Below, in pieces: positions 11,001 through 23,075 of a stretch of 64,000 bases of DNA (position 1 is its first letter; every line of letters starts with the position of its first letter). The notes under the pieces are model-generated. The model did no database searches. It saw nothing but the letters and a program-made list of their open reading frames with translations, and was not told the DNA's origin. The DNA comes from Rostratula benghalensis. Taxonomy: Eukaryota; Chordata; Aves; Charadriiformes; Rostratulidae. The position numbers and the translations under genes were made by a program. Where the stretch lies: contig VXAI01000015.1 in NCBI GenBank assembly GCA_013399305.1, forward strand, positions 6,260,182 through 6,324,181. Reading direction: 5' to 3'.

Positions 11001-14000
11001 ATATTGAGAGGTTGTTTTTGGAGTGGGAGTGCTGGAAAGAATACTGTTTGTAGGCAGAGCAGAGAGCAAAGTGTTCATGCCATAGCAGAGGGGATAATTT
11101 CTAGGAAATATACTCCCCCTTCAATTCAAACTGAAATTTGCTGGTTCCCCGATCTCTTGAAGTTCATGTGAAGTTAAAGATGACCTGAAAAGAAGCACGC
11201 TAAGCTTGTTTCAGAATTAGCAATTTTCCAGTGGACTTATTTGGACATTGAGAAAACTGGCTTTTTTGTCTACCTGAGCATTCAGCTTCAAAGTGGTGGT
11301 ACAGTTTTCACAACCAGCAAATCTGTCCCACCCTTCTCATGCTGTTTCACTTGCAGTGCTTTTGCTTCACGCTGCCTTGATTAATTTTGGATAAAAGTAA
11401 ACCAGTAGCTCTACTCCAGTTGTGCACCACTAACGTTCCCTCTGTTAGTGGGAGCACAAGGGTTCAAACCAAAGATTGGACAGTTTTGAACCTCAGTACA
11501 GACACGTAGCTGTCAAGGGGACCAGACTAAAACGTAGTCTGAAGTCGTACCCACACACCCCATCTACATGTGGTACACATGTACCAAATGCTTTCATCTT
11601 TTGAGCCTTTCCTGTTGTGCCAAATAATATGCTGGTGTAGAAGTAGCTTGTGTCTTATGCTAGAAAAAAAGCATGTTGGGGAGTCCAAGTGTCTGTTTTT
11701 TGTTTTTCCGATTTAAAAAAAAAAAATGGCAGGGGGGTAGGAAGAGGAGACATAAAACATGACCGTTATCCACATGGAAAGATTAAATAGAATGAGAGTA
11801 CTAGAGGAAGGGCCCAGAGTGTGACAGATCAAAAGAGCAAGGCCTCTGGCTGTTACGATAAAGAATGTCCTAGTTCTTGAGAACATATTTATGCGTGTGC
11901 GCATTGGATTTTTTTAAAAGGAAATAGTTTTATTCAAAGAAAGGTCTGTTTCTACCACAAGGGCTGTTTAAGGGGGAAATAGTGGGTGAGAATATAACTT
12001 TAATGGGCAGTGCTATAAGGAATGTTCTGTGCAACTGAGAACGGGGTCCATTATTTTAAATTAAAAAACTTACTGGAATGTTGGGGGAAATGGGGTCTGG
12101 CTGTTTTCGCTCTGGGCTGGCAACTCCTGTGGAGTTCAGTGTGGGGCTTGGCTGTGCAGTGGATCTGCTGGTGTAGACATGCGTGTGGTATCCCATGGAT
12201 GGCAAGGAGTTCTTGCTGAACTTAAGCCAAAGTGCGTAGAGGGCTAAGGAATCAAATATTCTTGTAGTCAGCTAAAACACTCCAACTTGCTGCAGAAACT
12301 GCTGTGCTGGTTGAAGATGGGAAGGTGCCTCACAATGTACGTTGGCAGAGCAGCTTATGTGAATGTTTCTCATGTGTTTTGTTGCAAAGTTTTCTGGTTT
12401 AGGGCAGAAAAACATACATCTTTCCAGTTAAAATATTGCAGCCTGTTTGTCTCATGCCACATGCCGTCAGGAATCAAAGTGCCATCATCTGAAGCAGATG
12501 AGGAATGGTCTCCAGTTGTGTGGCAGAGGCAGTAACCTCCAGCGCTGCGCTCTGTATCAAGGGGTGATGACCACTAGCCATCTAAACGGCAACAGCCTTT
12601 ATGTTGCAAGAGCTTGAAGAAAGAACCTCTTCAAGGTTCTTTCATAGTTTGAAGAGACTGAAATCGAGGTAGAAGCAGTGAGATTCCACAGACTGTACCT
12701 TGGACAAACTCCAGACTACAGGTACCTCCTCTTGTACGCTGTCATGTTCGTGTGTACAAAGAGTTTGTGAAATGGCAGGAGTTTACCTGGGCAGTTTTAT
12801 AGGACTTTGAGAAGTACAGAGCAGTAGAGAAACATATATCCTCTGGGGTTGGTGGTTGACTTGGGTCAGTTCTACATCTTCTCAACTCAGTGAGTTGAGT
12901 AACTACTCCTGATTTTACTCGGTGGTTTGGGAGAGTAAAACGGGGTGGCAGTGGGGTGGTGCAGATGCCATGGTACCGCTGGGAGTGGAGCAGTGAGAGT
13001 ACCCCAGCGTTCCTGCTCCCGCTGCTTCCTTGCAGGGTACACAGTAAGCTGCCTTGCCAGTTATTTGTCCAGCAAGCCTCAGCAATAGAAATAAGAATTA
13101 AAACTTAGACCAGCAAATTGGTATCACTGCTCAGGCTCAGAGGCAGTAGTAGAAGAGCTGAAGGGATCCATACAAACCTATCAGAAATTAATGGGAAGAT
13201 TCCTGGTAAGTGGGAGTTTAGGCAAACAAAGATTGATTCTAGATCCTTTGTCTCCCAGGGTGTTAATTTGGGCTCAAAGAGACTATTGGAAGGAAGAGAT
13301 TTTGACAGAAAAAATCTCATTTCTGTTTGCTGTATTGTTAGACGCCCCCCTCAATTAAAAAAGATTAATATTGATTAACAAGAAAATCACTGTATTTTTG
13401 TGGGGAAACTGCTTCTGGCAATCTACTGTTTGAATACAGAAATAAAAAGACATTGTTGGCACAAGAATAAATGGGTATATAAAAGGTTTTGTGTACATTT
13501 AATTAGGAAAGTGGAGGGAGGAAAGTGTATATATTAATTTAGGTTTTAAGCAGCAGTAAGCAGTAAGACAATTTGGGATGTGATACTGGGTATCTCTTAA
13601 ATTTGGTACCAAGCACACTCCCTTTTCGATTCTGTCAGTTCTTAATGTCTTGTCTCCATTGTCACTTTAACGTGACAGAGCAAGCCTCAATTTAGATTCC
13701 CCCTCCTTTTTTTTCTCTCTAGTGAATACCTAATCATCACACTGATTTTTTTGACTGGATTTTGACTGTGAGACTTGCTGCCCTAATTTCTCTTGCTAAC
13801 TATCATAGCAATAGCTGATGATTTAAAAAAAAAATATTTTTTTAAAAAATCTTGTTCAGACAGGCAGATGTATTTTGGGTTAATTGAGTAATAGTCCTCT
13901 AAGACCCAGGGCTTCTCCTTGAGATTAACATAGAAAATGATAGGTCAAAAAGCTTAAGGTCCCATACCATGTGAGATACTAATAGCCCCACAATTAATTT

Positions 14001-17000
14001 CATTTTCGTGATTGCATCATCTTAAATTGAGGTGAAATCAAGATTTTTTCATTTCCCCCCCCCCCCCCAGCTGAGTTTGACTGGCACAACTTCTGACATG
14101 GGTGTATGGAGGCTGGTACCACGGCCAAGTCAAATCCTTTTCTTTGTTCTCTGGGCCTGCTGCTGCTGATAAAGTGGTCGGCGCATGGCATTATGTCTTA
14201 TTACATTTTTGATGCAGACTGCAAAGAAACGGGTAAACTCACCATGGTTACCACGATCTGTCATTTGGCAGGGCACGCCGTACTCAGCAATGGCCTCTAG
14301 TGTCTGCAGCACAGCTCTGCATTCGTGGTGGGTACAGCAGACAATAACCGCACTCCCGGCTGCCAAGCCAGGCAGCTCCACTCATCTGAGGCTGCTCATT
14401 CACCATCGGGAGCGATGCTCCGGCTCGGGCAGCAGGTCCTTACTCATAGTTGCCTGCTGAAAGTTCTTGTTTGTTTTTCTCATTTGGTGTTGACTGAGTC
14501 ACTGCTGGACTCGGGCTCCCATGCTGGGACCAACTCCTGCCCAGTGCAAGGCCGAATGTCGCTGGCTTTCACATCGGCCAAACTTTCCTGAGCGGCCCCT
14601 AGATTCACTGCTTTCGTTTGGCACAGCACATTTCTAGTAGGGTTTTCTTTCTTATCTAGACATACCCTGATGTGTAATTTCTTACAGAGCAAGCACGTGC
14701 CATTGCTTAAATCAACGTAAGTTGGATCAATCACTGAATTACCTGCACTATATTATCATTAACTGATATGGTGGTGATAAACTGTTTTTTATCTTGCATG
14801 GGGTGCAGGTAAGGTTTGCTCGGTGGGTTCCTGACCCCAAAGCAGGATCCCTGAGCCTGGCCACTGCAGTGCTTGCCTTCATTCTGAACCGGTTTGGAAC
14901 TCCCAGGTCTTGTATGTGACTGCTTGCAATAACAGTTTGGGAACAAGTCTTTGCAGGATGAGTCTTTTGTTTCATTGTACATGAGGAAAAATCGCTTTAA
15001 TTCTTTCTCAGCTTAATTGAGGTAATTAAACCTTCCTACCTTGCAGCACAAGGGGCTCATTAATGTTTTTGAAGCATTTTGAAGTCCTTGGAGGAAAGAC
15101 GCAGTTTGCTGTTGTGTCATGTTTGATAACTGTTGAAATTTAGTCATCTGGACTTGAAATGTTGACTGAGTTGTACATACAGAAATCTTACAATTGTGTA
15201 TGCTGATAATGTGAAGAACTAAGTGAGAGAGTAGCTGACAACTGGGGTGTTCCTTCACATTGCTGTACTCTATGTGTGTTGTTTAGCTCCTTGGGGTTTT
15301 TACTATGCTTTAGCAGGGTGTGACAATTAGGTCCATGTGAAACCTTAGTGATGGAAATGCAGATTGTAATGCCATAACATTTAGCAGCTTAGTTAAAGAG
15401 AAACCTTGCTTTTTTAAGGTGACGTACTGACCAGCCCAATTTGCCTTTTTTAGGATTTCACATCCAGTTAACTAGTCAAAATTATGAACACACGCTTCTC
15501 TTGTAAAGATGACAACACCACAGTGATATCCTGTGATTAATTCTGAAATGGAAATAGATTTCCCAACTGAGGACAAGAGTCTGTTCCACTATCTTCAGCA
15601 TGGCTTCTTACAGTGTAACTGCTGGCTCTTTCTTTTTGCAGTTGGGGAAATGTGAATTAAATCACTTGCAACTTTAAAACAAAGCTAGAGATTTACATAG
15701 TTCTGAGCCCTAGTGACTTTTAGCATCAGTTTAATTTAGATTTAAATGAAGGCTGGTAAATGAGGTCTGTTCCTCATATGGAAGGCAGTTGGGAATTTTC
15801 AGCAAAGGAGTCTGTAAGGGGGGGAGACTTTTTCAGACAGCAGGCAGTCTGTCTGTGCCCACAGGCAAAGAAGCAGCATCAGTGGGTGCAGGGGCACTTC
15901 AGCTACAAGAGTGAACAGGTTGAATGGTGTAATACTCCCTTAGCCCTGAGTGAATAGTCTGTAACCAGCAGGTCCTCTAGCACTGTTGTGAAACAGGGAG
16001 CTTAATTAAGTCCCTTGAGAAAAATCTAAAAGTTGTTTCTCAAACCCAAGTTCTTACTGTTGAAGGTGAAGGGGAAGAAGTGTTTTGATTGCTCATTTCT
16101 GGAGTGGTTTGTCAACGATCATATTAGCGTCTGTTTCTGAACTCTTAGTTGACTAAAAGCCATATAGATCTGAATATATCTTTCATAACTCTACCAAAAG
16201 TAACCATAACCCAAAGTGATGTTCTTTTTCCGTTGGTTTACTTGCATAACAGAGTTTGACTGGCTAAAAACATTGGGTATCACACAAAGAGGAATAAAGG
16301 TAGCACTCTTCACCTCAGATGTCATACAGTGAGCCACGGATCTGATGTACCTCAACTGACTGTTCCCTAGGAATAGTTTTGGCATTGGCTGAAAATAGTA
16401 CTGGGGGTAACTTGCATTGACCATGTGATGACACTTTGAGTTGCAAAATTACTTTCAGAGAACTTGCACTGAAAAAGTAAAAATAGCACAGTACATTAGA
16501 CTCATCTATGTGGAATGTATATATGCAAAAATAGGGCTCCTTAATATTTACAGTTTGTCTAGGCAGAACAACCTGTCATGTTACACTCTGTTTCACTTTT
16601 AGGCAAACAATTTGCACTGATAATGTTGCAGGCTGTGCTATTTTCAAATGTACAGCAAATGTTAGAGAAGCATTAATTTAACCATTCTCCTCCTAGCAAA
16701 TAGTGTGACTCTGAAATGCCATTAGTGGGCTCAGGCAAAGGTGAGCAGTCACAGCTTTAGGAAAAAAAGCCATCTAAAACGTGTCCCAGTGTAACAGACT
16801 GATTAATCTTTAGATAATAACAGAGGGGTTTTTTTTCCTTTTCTCTTTACAGCTGGGAGTGTTCACTCTCCCTCCACGAGTATGGCAACATCTGCGCAGT
16901 ACAGACAGCTTATAAATGACTACGGACCCCCATCTCTAGGCTATACACAGGGGATGCAGGTAGAGCTCACTGCTTGTTTTTCTTTAATCCGATTGCTGAC

Positions 17001-20000
17001 CCTACCTTGGCGTAGTAGCGTGGATTGCGGCCTGTAATCTGAGGTGTTCCTCCCTCCCACTAAGATCTGAAATCAAACCCAAATGGCAGACTGATTCATT
17101 GCACATGTCTTAGGATCAAATTAGACTAAGCAGTGCTGAGTGAGATTGGGTACTAATTAACTGTTAGTTCCATCCCTTCTGAATCACAGTGAAACACGTC
17201 TTGAGTTATCCTCTGATAGTAAGGGCTCTAACATATTTAAAAATTGTTAAAAAATGAGTATTTCTGTACTGTTTTTCATCAGCAAAATTATACTTTAATA
17301 TTTAGTCTCATGAAGTGAGAACTTCCTGTGAAATGTATTTGACTTAGCAGGATTTCCCTTACCATCAGGGCAGTTTTGTGTATATCTGTTTCTCACTTTT
17401 CCCTGCCTGCCCAACTTCTGCACAAAATACACACCTAAACACTGATGGAAGTCCCAGTCTTGCAGCTGCATCCTCCCAGTTCATCCCACTTTTGAAGGGC
17501 CCATAGCATTGTGTCCAACCGTATGAGCAACCGCAAAAAGAAAATCCTGCTTGTATAATAAACCTGAAATCTTATTTTTTTAAAAAAGTGGCTTCTAGGG
17601 CTATTTCTGGTCCTCCATGATTTTCCAGTTGCTGTTTGTTGTAGCTGTTTTGGTTTAATCAGTATTTAATTGAGACCAATCTACTTTCTACTACAGGGTA
17701 CCACCAGCAGCCAAGTACCGCAAAGCAAATACGCAGAACTTCTAGCTATCATAGAAGAACTAGGAAAAGAGATCAGACCCACGTACGCTGGGAGTAAAAG
17801 TGCGATGGAGAGGCTAAAAAGAGGTAACCTTTACATTTATGTAAAAAACCAACTGTCACATACCCTTTGTGCACTGACTGCTCATATACAGCTTCATGAC
17901 GACTGTTTCCTTTGAAAGGAGAAAGCCGTCTTGGGCTCGTCATGAAACCAGGTTTATTAACAAGACACTGAAATTTTGGGATACTCTATTTATGCTGTAT
18001 TTGAGAGAGAAACCAGCAACCGAATGTGTTTTGTGTGCACAAATGTGTTTTGTGTGCACAAGGGGAGATTCAGTTAATAATTCAAACCTTATTTTAGATC
18101 CCTTAAGGTGTCTAATGGATATGTTCTTCTAGATTTTTGGTGACTGACTTAGCCCTTCAATTCCCTTTTCTTCCTGGTCTCCAAAATATACAATTGAGCA
18201 TTGTTTACTTTTTCTTGTATACATCACCCATCTACTTGACCCAAGAGTCTTCACGAAAGTGTATTTTACTAAAGAAATACTACGTTGTGGTAATTCACAT
18301 GAAGGCTGGTGGAGAGAAGATCAGAAAAAAATAAAGGAAAAAAGGTTGTCAGTGAAGGCTGTTGAAACATACACCTTCCTCCTCTCTGGAGTGCTGGGCT
18401 GCTTGGCTGCCATTACCTGCTGTCAAGTGCATGTCATTAAGAGTCCACTAGTAAGGGACAGAGAAGCTTTTAGGCCTGGCTGATGAGGTCTCTCCAGCTT
18501 TGCTTTGTCAGCTAAAAGGGGTAATAAATGCCCTTTCCTTGCAGTGTAAAAGAAACCCCCGCATGCCCCACTGCTGACATCAGCTTGACATTGTCCTCTG
18601 CAGGGGACGTGCGAGGGATATTTCTGAAGGAGCAGTGGGACATTCCAGTGCTCCAGCTCCTGAAATGACCCTGAAAGGCCATCGACCACAGTTGTGCTGG
18701 CAGTTCTGCCCTTTGCCAGGATAATGTAGTTGCCTTTTCCTCCCTTTCCTCAGTCCTTGTGCTGAGTTTGGCTCCTGCATTCAACCCTGAGTTGGAATGT
18801 TACTCTAACAGACTAACTTCACCACCTTGCAAATCCCCTTTACATTTACCCAAGACTACAAAGCTTTATTTAAGGCTCAACCATTATGGGAGAGTAATAT
18901 ATCTGCCATGACATGCAATAAAATGACTAGTAGCTGTTCTGGGAAAGGATGCAATAAAGTCTGCTGATGAGTGGTAAGTGGAATCTGGCCCAGCTAAAAT
19001 CAATGTTGCTGGAGCCTCTCTTTATTGCGTTGCCTGAGTCAGTATTAATAGATCATGAATGGGAATAGGCTAATGGGGACAACTTGAGGGAGACCAGGAG
19101 AGATGCAGACATTCTCTGAACTGAGTGGTTCCGTTGGGTGAGGAAAAGTTGTTTTGCTGCTTCTTGCAGTGAGTATTTATTTTGTTGGCAAACGCAGGCT
19201 TAAGATTCAGTGCTGCCACTGTGATTTGCCAGTGCTGCAAAGAATCCTAAACAAATACTTTCTGCTGCCATCTTTTGGTCACAAACATACCTCTCTTTCC
19301 ATTTTGGGAGCCTAATGGCTGCAGGAGAATGTGCAAATGTGAGGGCAGAAGTGACTACGGGTAGCCACGTGACTGCAGCCTCCATGGCTGCGTGGAGGTT
19401 ATTCCTGAATAAAGTCCCTGTCCCCAGCTCCACCCGCTCCTAAGCACAGAGGCTACTGACCTCTAAAACTGGCCAAATTCCCAGTGTTCTACATAATTCA
19501 GGGTAGTTCTGCTGCATAAACTGGGCATCCTGCCACCAGATCCAGGTCTAATGCACTGCTTTGAGTAGGCGTTTCTGCATCCCACAGTTGGGGGATGCAG
19601 CTTTACTTGTCTGTGTCAGTTTAACCCTCTGCAAAGCATTGTGCTCCTCAAGTCCTGAGTCAGTACTTCTTCCAACTCTAACAATTCTATGATTCTGTGA
19701 TTCTTGAATGTAAAGGCTGTTGCAGTGATCTGGGCTAGCAGCCCTCCAGAAACAGAATCCATTATCTCCAAACAGAGATTAAACCTCATTTACTGCCTTA
19801 TTGTCCTTTCTCCACCTTGTTAAGGAGCATGATTGAGAGGAGGAATCTCCTCCTATCTCATCTCGTCAGTGAAATATAACCTCGTTTGTTGTAGAAAAAT
19901 GCGTTTCTCTCTCATTTTAAAATCTATCTCAAGCTCTGTTCTTTCAGCAGTTCTGTGAACAGGAATCTAGATTTAGTTCCAGGACTAAGAATCAAGGTCC

Positions 20001-20737
20001 AGATTGCTGGAACTCAAGGCAACAGGACTTGTCGTGGAAAATTCCACATTATGTCTATCAGATGAGAGTAGATATGGCAGCGTGTAAAGTGGTGATGATT
20101 TACACTGGGAGCTGAGCCAGTGTTAGGAGGTAACTTTTTGCACACACCATAAAAAATTCTTATACTTACAAGAGACACAACTTGTGTTTAAGCAGTATTA
20201 TGAAGGCCTGAATTTTGATGCATCCTCTCAGAAAAGAATTATCCCAAGGTATTAAGACTTTTAGAGTGTTAAAATGGCTCTTCAAGAAACTTTGCATTTT
20301 TTTACTTCCCTGTAGAAAAATAACTTGCAGGTAGGTAAGATGATTTTTTTTTTTTCCTTTCTAGTTAAGTCTCTGATTTTTAATAGGCCTGAACTGCACA
20401 TTAAGATATACCTGTCACTGCAGACCTACACATCTTGCTAGGCTTTGGTTCCTGGTTTGAGTGCCTTTTCAATTTATAATGCCAGGTGGGGAAAGCAAAC
20501 TTGTTTAGCAGCAGCTGATGTTTGGGAAGCAAGGGATCTCTCCCTTTTCTGAGGCACACTGTGGTAGCCTTGGCAACTCGGGACAGAAATACGTAAACCG
20601 TTTCTCTGAACTGTCATTGCAAGTGTGACCTGGATGAGATGATTTAAAACATGTCCAATTCTTTTGCAGGCATTATTCATGCTAGAGGATTAGTTCGGGA
20701 ATGCCTGGCTGAGACGGAACGAAATGCAAGATCCTAG
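6793..20737 (+). CDS. CDK2AP1: CDK2-associated protein 1 (DOC1), four coding exons
   Basis: Coding exons are 6793-6859, 16853-16959, 17697-17823 and 20670-20737. All introns are GT-AG and the phases join to 122 codons plus TAG. The predicted protein matches CDK2AP1: an N-terminal disordered segment beginning [10 protein letters not shown], a central [15 protein letters not shown] stretch, and the nearly invariant helical C-terminal domain ([20 protein letters not shown], then SAMERLKRG). It ends with the TER motif at residues 116-118 and a cysteine at 112 in RECLAETER. In mammals the protein is a subunit of the NuRD chromatin complex and binds monomeric CDK2 and DNA polymerase alpha-primase, restraining S-phase entry. 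The first ATG (6793) has G at -3. The ATG four codons later (6805) matches the start of the roughly 115-residue mammalian protein, so either could be used. Three residues (Met-Gln-Gly) lie between GYTQG and the following Thr that I do not expect in mammals. Confidence 0.93.
7989..8026 (+). repeat. Poly-T tract followed by (GT)7 microsatellite
   Basis: A run of 24 T (7989-8012) is followed directly by seven GT units (8013-8026). It is a simple repeat in CDK2AP1 intron 1. Confidence 0.9.
12619..12643. repeat. Perfect 10-bp inverted repeat with 5-base loop
   Basis: GAAAGAACCT (12619-12628) is followed after CTTCA by its exact reverse complement (12634-12643). It could extrude a short hairpin in DNA or in the CDK2AP1 pre-mRNA. 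It is too short for a microRNA precursor. Confidence 0.85.
16853..16959 (+). CDS. CDK2AP1: CDK2AP1 coding exon 2
   Basis: Preceded by a T-rich tract ending in tttacag and followed by gtagag. It encodes residues 23-58, including the [15 protein letters not shown] segment. The internal ATG at 16882-16884 corresponds to the start of the N-terminally truncated (delta-N) isoform described in mouse embryos. Here I see no transposon promoter immediately upstream of it. Confidence 0.93.
17697..17823 (+). CDS. CDK2AP1: CDK2AP1 coding exon 3
   Basis: Acceptor is ctacag, donor gtaacc. It encodes residues 59 to 101, the core of the conserved C-terminal helical domain ([20 protein letters not shown]). 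Confidence 0.95.
18023..18060 (+). repeat. Tandem duplication, 2 x 19 bp
   Basis: The unit aatgtgttttgtgtgcaca occurs twice back to back without mismatch. It lies in CDK2AP1 intron 3. Confidence 0.9.
19660..19706 (+). mobile_element. Degraded CR1 LINE 3' tail
   Basis: The phrase cttccaactctaacaattc, followed by two tatgattctgtg-like units, is the end of a CR1 element (terminal ATTCTATGR-type repeats). Only the extreme 3' end is recognisable; more of the body may lie upstream but is too diverged to call. Confidence 0.7.
20670..20737 (+). CDS. CDK2AP1: CDK2AP1 coding exon 4 and stop
   Basis: Acceptor is cttttgcag. It encodes the final 22 residues ([18 protein letters not shown] and the last ARS) and ends at TAG 20735-20737. 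It carries the CDK2-binding TER motif and the cysteine that, in mammals, is reported to form an intermolecular disulfide. Confidence 0.95.
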
Positions 20738-21510
20738 CCCACTAATTGAGCTGCAAGCTTTTCCATCTCTTAATGAAGAAAAAGTAACACTTACTCCTTT
20801 TGACTCTTGAAACATTCAGACAAATTCCTTTGTTTTGAATGTTTTACCTTTCTTGTTTTGCCCTTACAGAAATGTATAGTTAAGAATGAGAAAACAAGGA
20901 TTTTTCAACTTACTGAGGGTTTGCATTTTGTAAAGACATTAAAACTCCCTAAAATGTTTCTAAAACATGAAAACTGAACTGCATGCAGAGGAATGCTCTT
21001 TCTCTCCCAGGCTATATTTCAGTTCTCTTCTTATCCAGCCACAGTCTCATTCTGTTTTTTTCCTTTGACTGTATTCACTTAACCCCAAACTGTCAATCTT
21101 TCAAAGTTTGACAAAAGCTCTAAGGACTTTTTTTAATAAATGCAGAATAGCATGCTGTACCTAGTAGTCTGCTAAGTCACAAATTGTCATACAGCATAGA
21201 CCCTGCTTAGAAATAACCTTCCCCTCCTCTTATTTTTCCTTTTTTGTTCGTTTTGCATAAACATTTGCATGACTGTTAGTGCTTTGAAGTCCATTTAAAG
21301 TGCATGAGTTATATGGAAAATAGGGAAACCTATTAAATAATAACAAGGTTCTGGAAAGCTAATTTCTACATTAAGGCTGGAGATTTCAGTTTAAAGTTTG
21401 CCAAAAAAAAAAAAAGAAAAGAGAATTCTGGATAAATTACTAAAACTGTTATTTGCATCTTTGTATGTATTTATTACTTGACGTAATAAAGCTTATTTTC
21501 ATTAACAATT
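20738..21510 (+). other. CDK2AP1: CDK2AP1 3' untranslated region (inferred)
   Basis: AT-rich sequence after the stop codon with poly(A) hexamers at 21135-21140 and 21485-21490. The end is set about 20 bases after the distal hexamer and is an inference. Confidence 0.65.
21485..21490 (+). terminator. CDK2AP1: Poly(A) signal AATAAA of CDK2AP1 (distal)
   Basis: Canonical AATAAA about 750 bases after the stop, followed by T- and GT-containing sequence. A proximal AATAAA lies at 21135-21140, so two 3' ends are possible. Confidence 0.65.
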
Positions 21511-22421
21511 TGTATTAAAGCTATGTACAGTCACTTTAATCAGATTTCATACTCCATGAACAAGAACTCTTATCAGCTGAAGACTCAACCTTCGTGCAGG
21601 AGGCTCAAATTCAGAAACAGACAAAGGAAAGGGCCTGCAAATTGCTTGAGAGTTTCTGTCCGTGGTACAGTCCAGGTGCACTCTGTCTCTGCAAGAAGGT
21701 GGTATAGTTCCTAGTGGTCTCCATTGCTTTCAAAATACTGTGCAAGGTGAGAACTCGGTGGCAGCCAGTGAGGCACTGTCCAAAAATTAAAGAGAAGTTC
21801 AAAGTGTCAAAACAGGTGAGTAGACTTCACTTGTGGCTCCCAAGTAACAATAAGAAAGGAAAAGCAGCTGCACGTATTTGCATAAAATGGGAAACTCTCA
21901 AAATGAGTGAAGATACCAAAATGCCCAAGCTTAACTGCAGTGTAGCATAAACGTAATAAATGATTGTAATTCACTATTGTACAACCAAATCTATATTCTA
22001 AGGAAGATGGAATATCTGGGATATCCAATACATGTATGTATGGATACATATAGCTATGGATACCTGAAGAAAATACAGTATTAAGAAGCAAAGTTAATTA
22101 CTTCACGGCTTGGATGAACTGGGATCTGTTGCCTTGGGTGGCAGCTTCCAACGAGTGTTTTTTATCTGTAATGACCCAGTTCTACCTTTGAACTGGAAGA
22201 ACAGGACTGAGCAGCCCTTGCTTGCAGGAGGGCCTTCCCCCCAGTGCTCATCACCGCTCCAGGTAAGATTTTTAAGGCTTCTGTTTAAACTTCATTCAGA
22301 ACTGAGTAAGACAGAGATTTGTTTGGCTCACAGATCTGAAAGGAGATGACCAGTGACTGGTGTCTCTTCTATCAGTGTCTCCCTGTGCCCCATCAGAACC
22401 AGTATTTCAACCTGAGCACTG
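21511..22421. other. Convergent intergenic spacer between CDK2AP1 and MTRFR
   Basis: The two genes end towards each other here. I see no exon, transposon or RNA gene. The MTRFR 3' end may extend into it on the minus strand. Confidence 0.6.
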
Positions 22422-22427
22422 TTTATT
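22422..22427 (-). terminator. MTRFR: Candidate distal poly(A) signal of MTRFR
   Basis: TTTATT on the plus strand gives AATAAA on the minus strand about 440 bases downstream of the MTRFR stop. Another hexamer overlaps the stop codon itself (22862-22867). Which is used cannot be told from sequence. Confidence 0.4.
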
Positions 22428-22862
22428 AAGGATCAGTGTCAGTAGAGACATTGTCTGAGCAAGGAGGGAAAGTTACCACCTTTTAGGGCTGCTTCCTGTA
22501 TGTAGTGGAACTCTACAAAGCACCGTAAGGTATCATCTGGGCAGAAAGAGCTCTAGTGCATTTTTTTTGTCTCCATTAACAATGGTGGAAAGTTTATAGT
22601 TCCTTTTTAACAAGGATTGGTTTATCATCTCCAGAACTTGGCAGGAAAACTGATTGCTAAATGTGATTAATGAGATGGTGGCAGACAGCAGTAGGAATAC
22701 ATGGCTGCTTTTAACACTGGTTTTACAGTAATAGCAGGTCACTACTCAGTATTTCATTTGTGCTTACGAAGCTCTACATCATCTCTTAGTTTGAAAACTG
22801 TGTTTAGGTATAATGACAAATGTTTCCCTTACCCTACTAGGACAAGACATTATTTTACATGT

Positions 22863-23075
22863 TTATTTCTTTTCCAGTTGTTGCATCTCTTTAAAATGCC
22901 TTTTCCTTTCTAGGTTTTCCTTTGCTCTTCTTTTTTTCTCCTGCTTCTTCTTCTCTGATGCTTTCTGCTCTTTAAAAACATCACTATCTTCTCCTTTGTA
23001 GAACAGGTCAACTTTCTCCTGCAGGATTTCTCTGGCTATTTTTCGGTTCTGCTCCACTGATCTGGTTTGATGACA
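22863..23075 (-). CDS. MTRFR: MTRFR coding exon B (basic C-terminal tail)
   Basis: On the minus strand the acceptor tttctccag precedes TGT CAT CAA. It encodes residues 93-162 ([13 protein letters not shown] onward) and ends at TAA 22865-22863. The last 40 residues are dominated by Lys, Arg and Glu, as in the ribosome-contacting tail of the family. The stop codon lies inside an AATAAA hexamer. Confidence 0.93.
   Translation of the reverse strand, partial: CHQTRSVEQNRKIAREILQEKVDLFYKGEDSDVFKEQKASEKKKQEKKRRAKENLERKRHFKEMQQLEKK

Larger units (their letters stand above)
6860..16852 (+). other. CDK2AP1: CDK2AP1 intron 1 (about 10 kb)
   Basis: This large first intron starts in the CpG island and becomes ordinary AT-rich sequence. 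It holds T, C and GT simple repeats near 7616-7677 and 7989-8026, a perfect 10-base inverted repeat at 12619-12643, an A/T palindromic stretch at 13825-13853, and a C run at 14055-14068. No extra exon or transposon was recognised. Confidence 0.7.
17824..20669 (+). other. CDK2AP1: CDK2AP1 intron 3
   Basis: Intronic sequence with a perfect 19-base tandem duplication (18023-18060) and a degraded CR1 tail (about 19660-19706). Short open frames on both strands look like chance. Confidence 0.7.
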
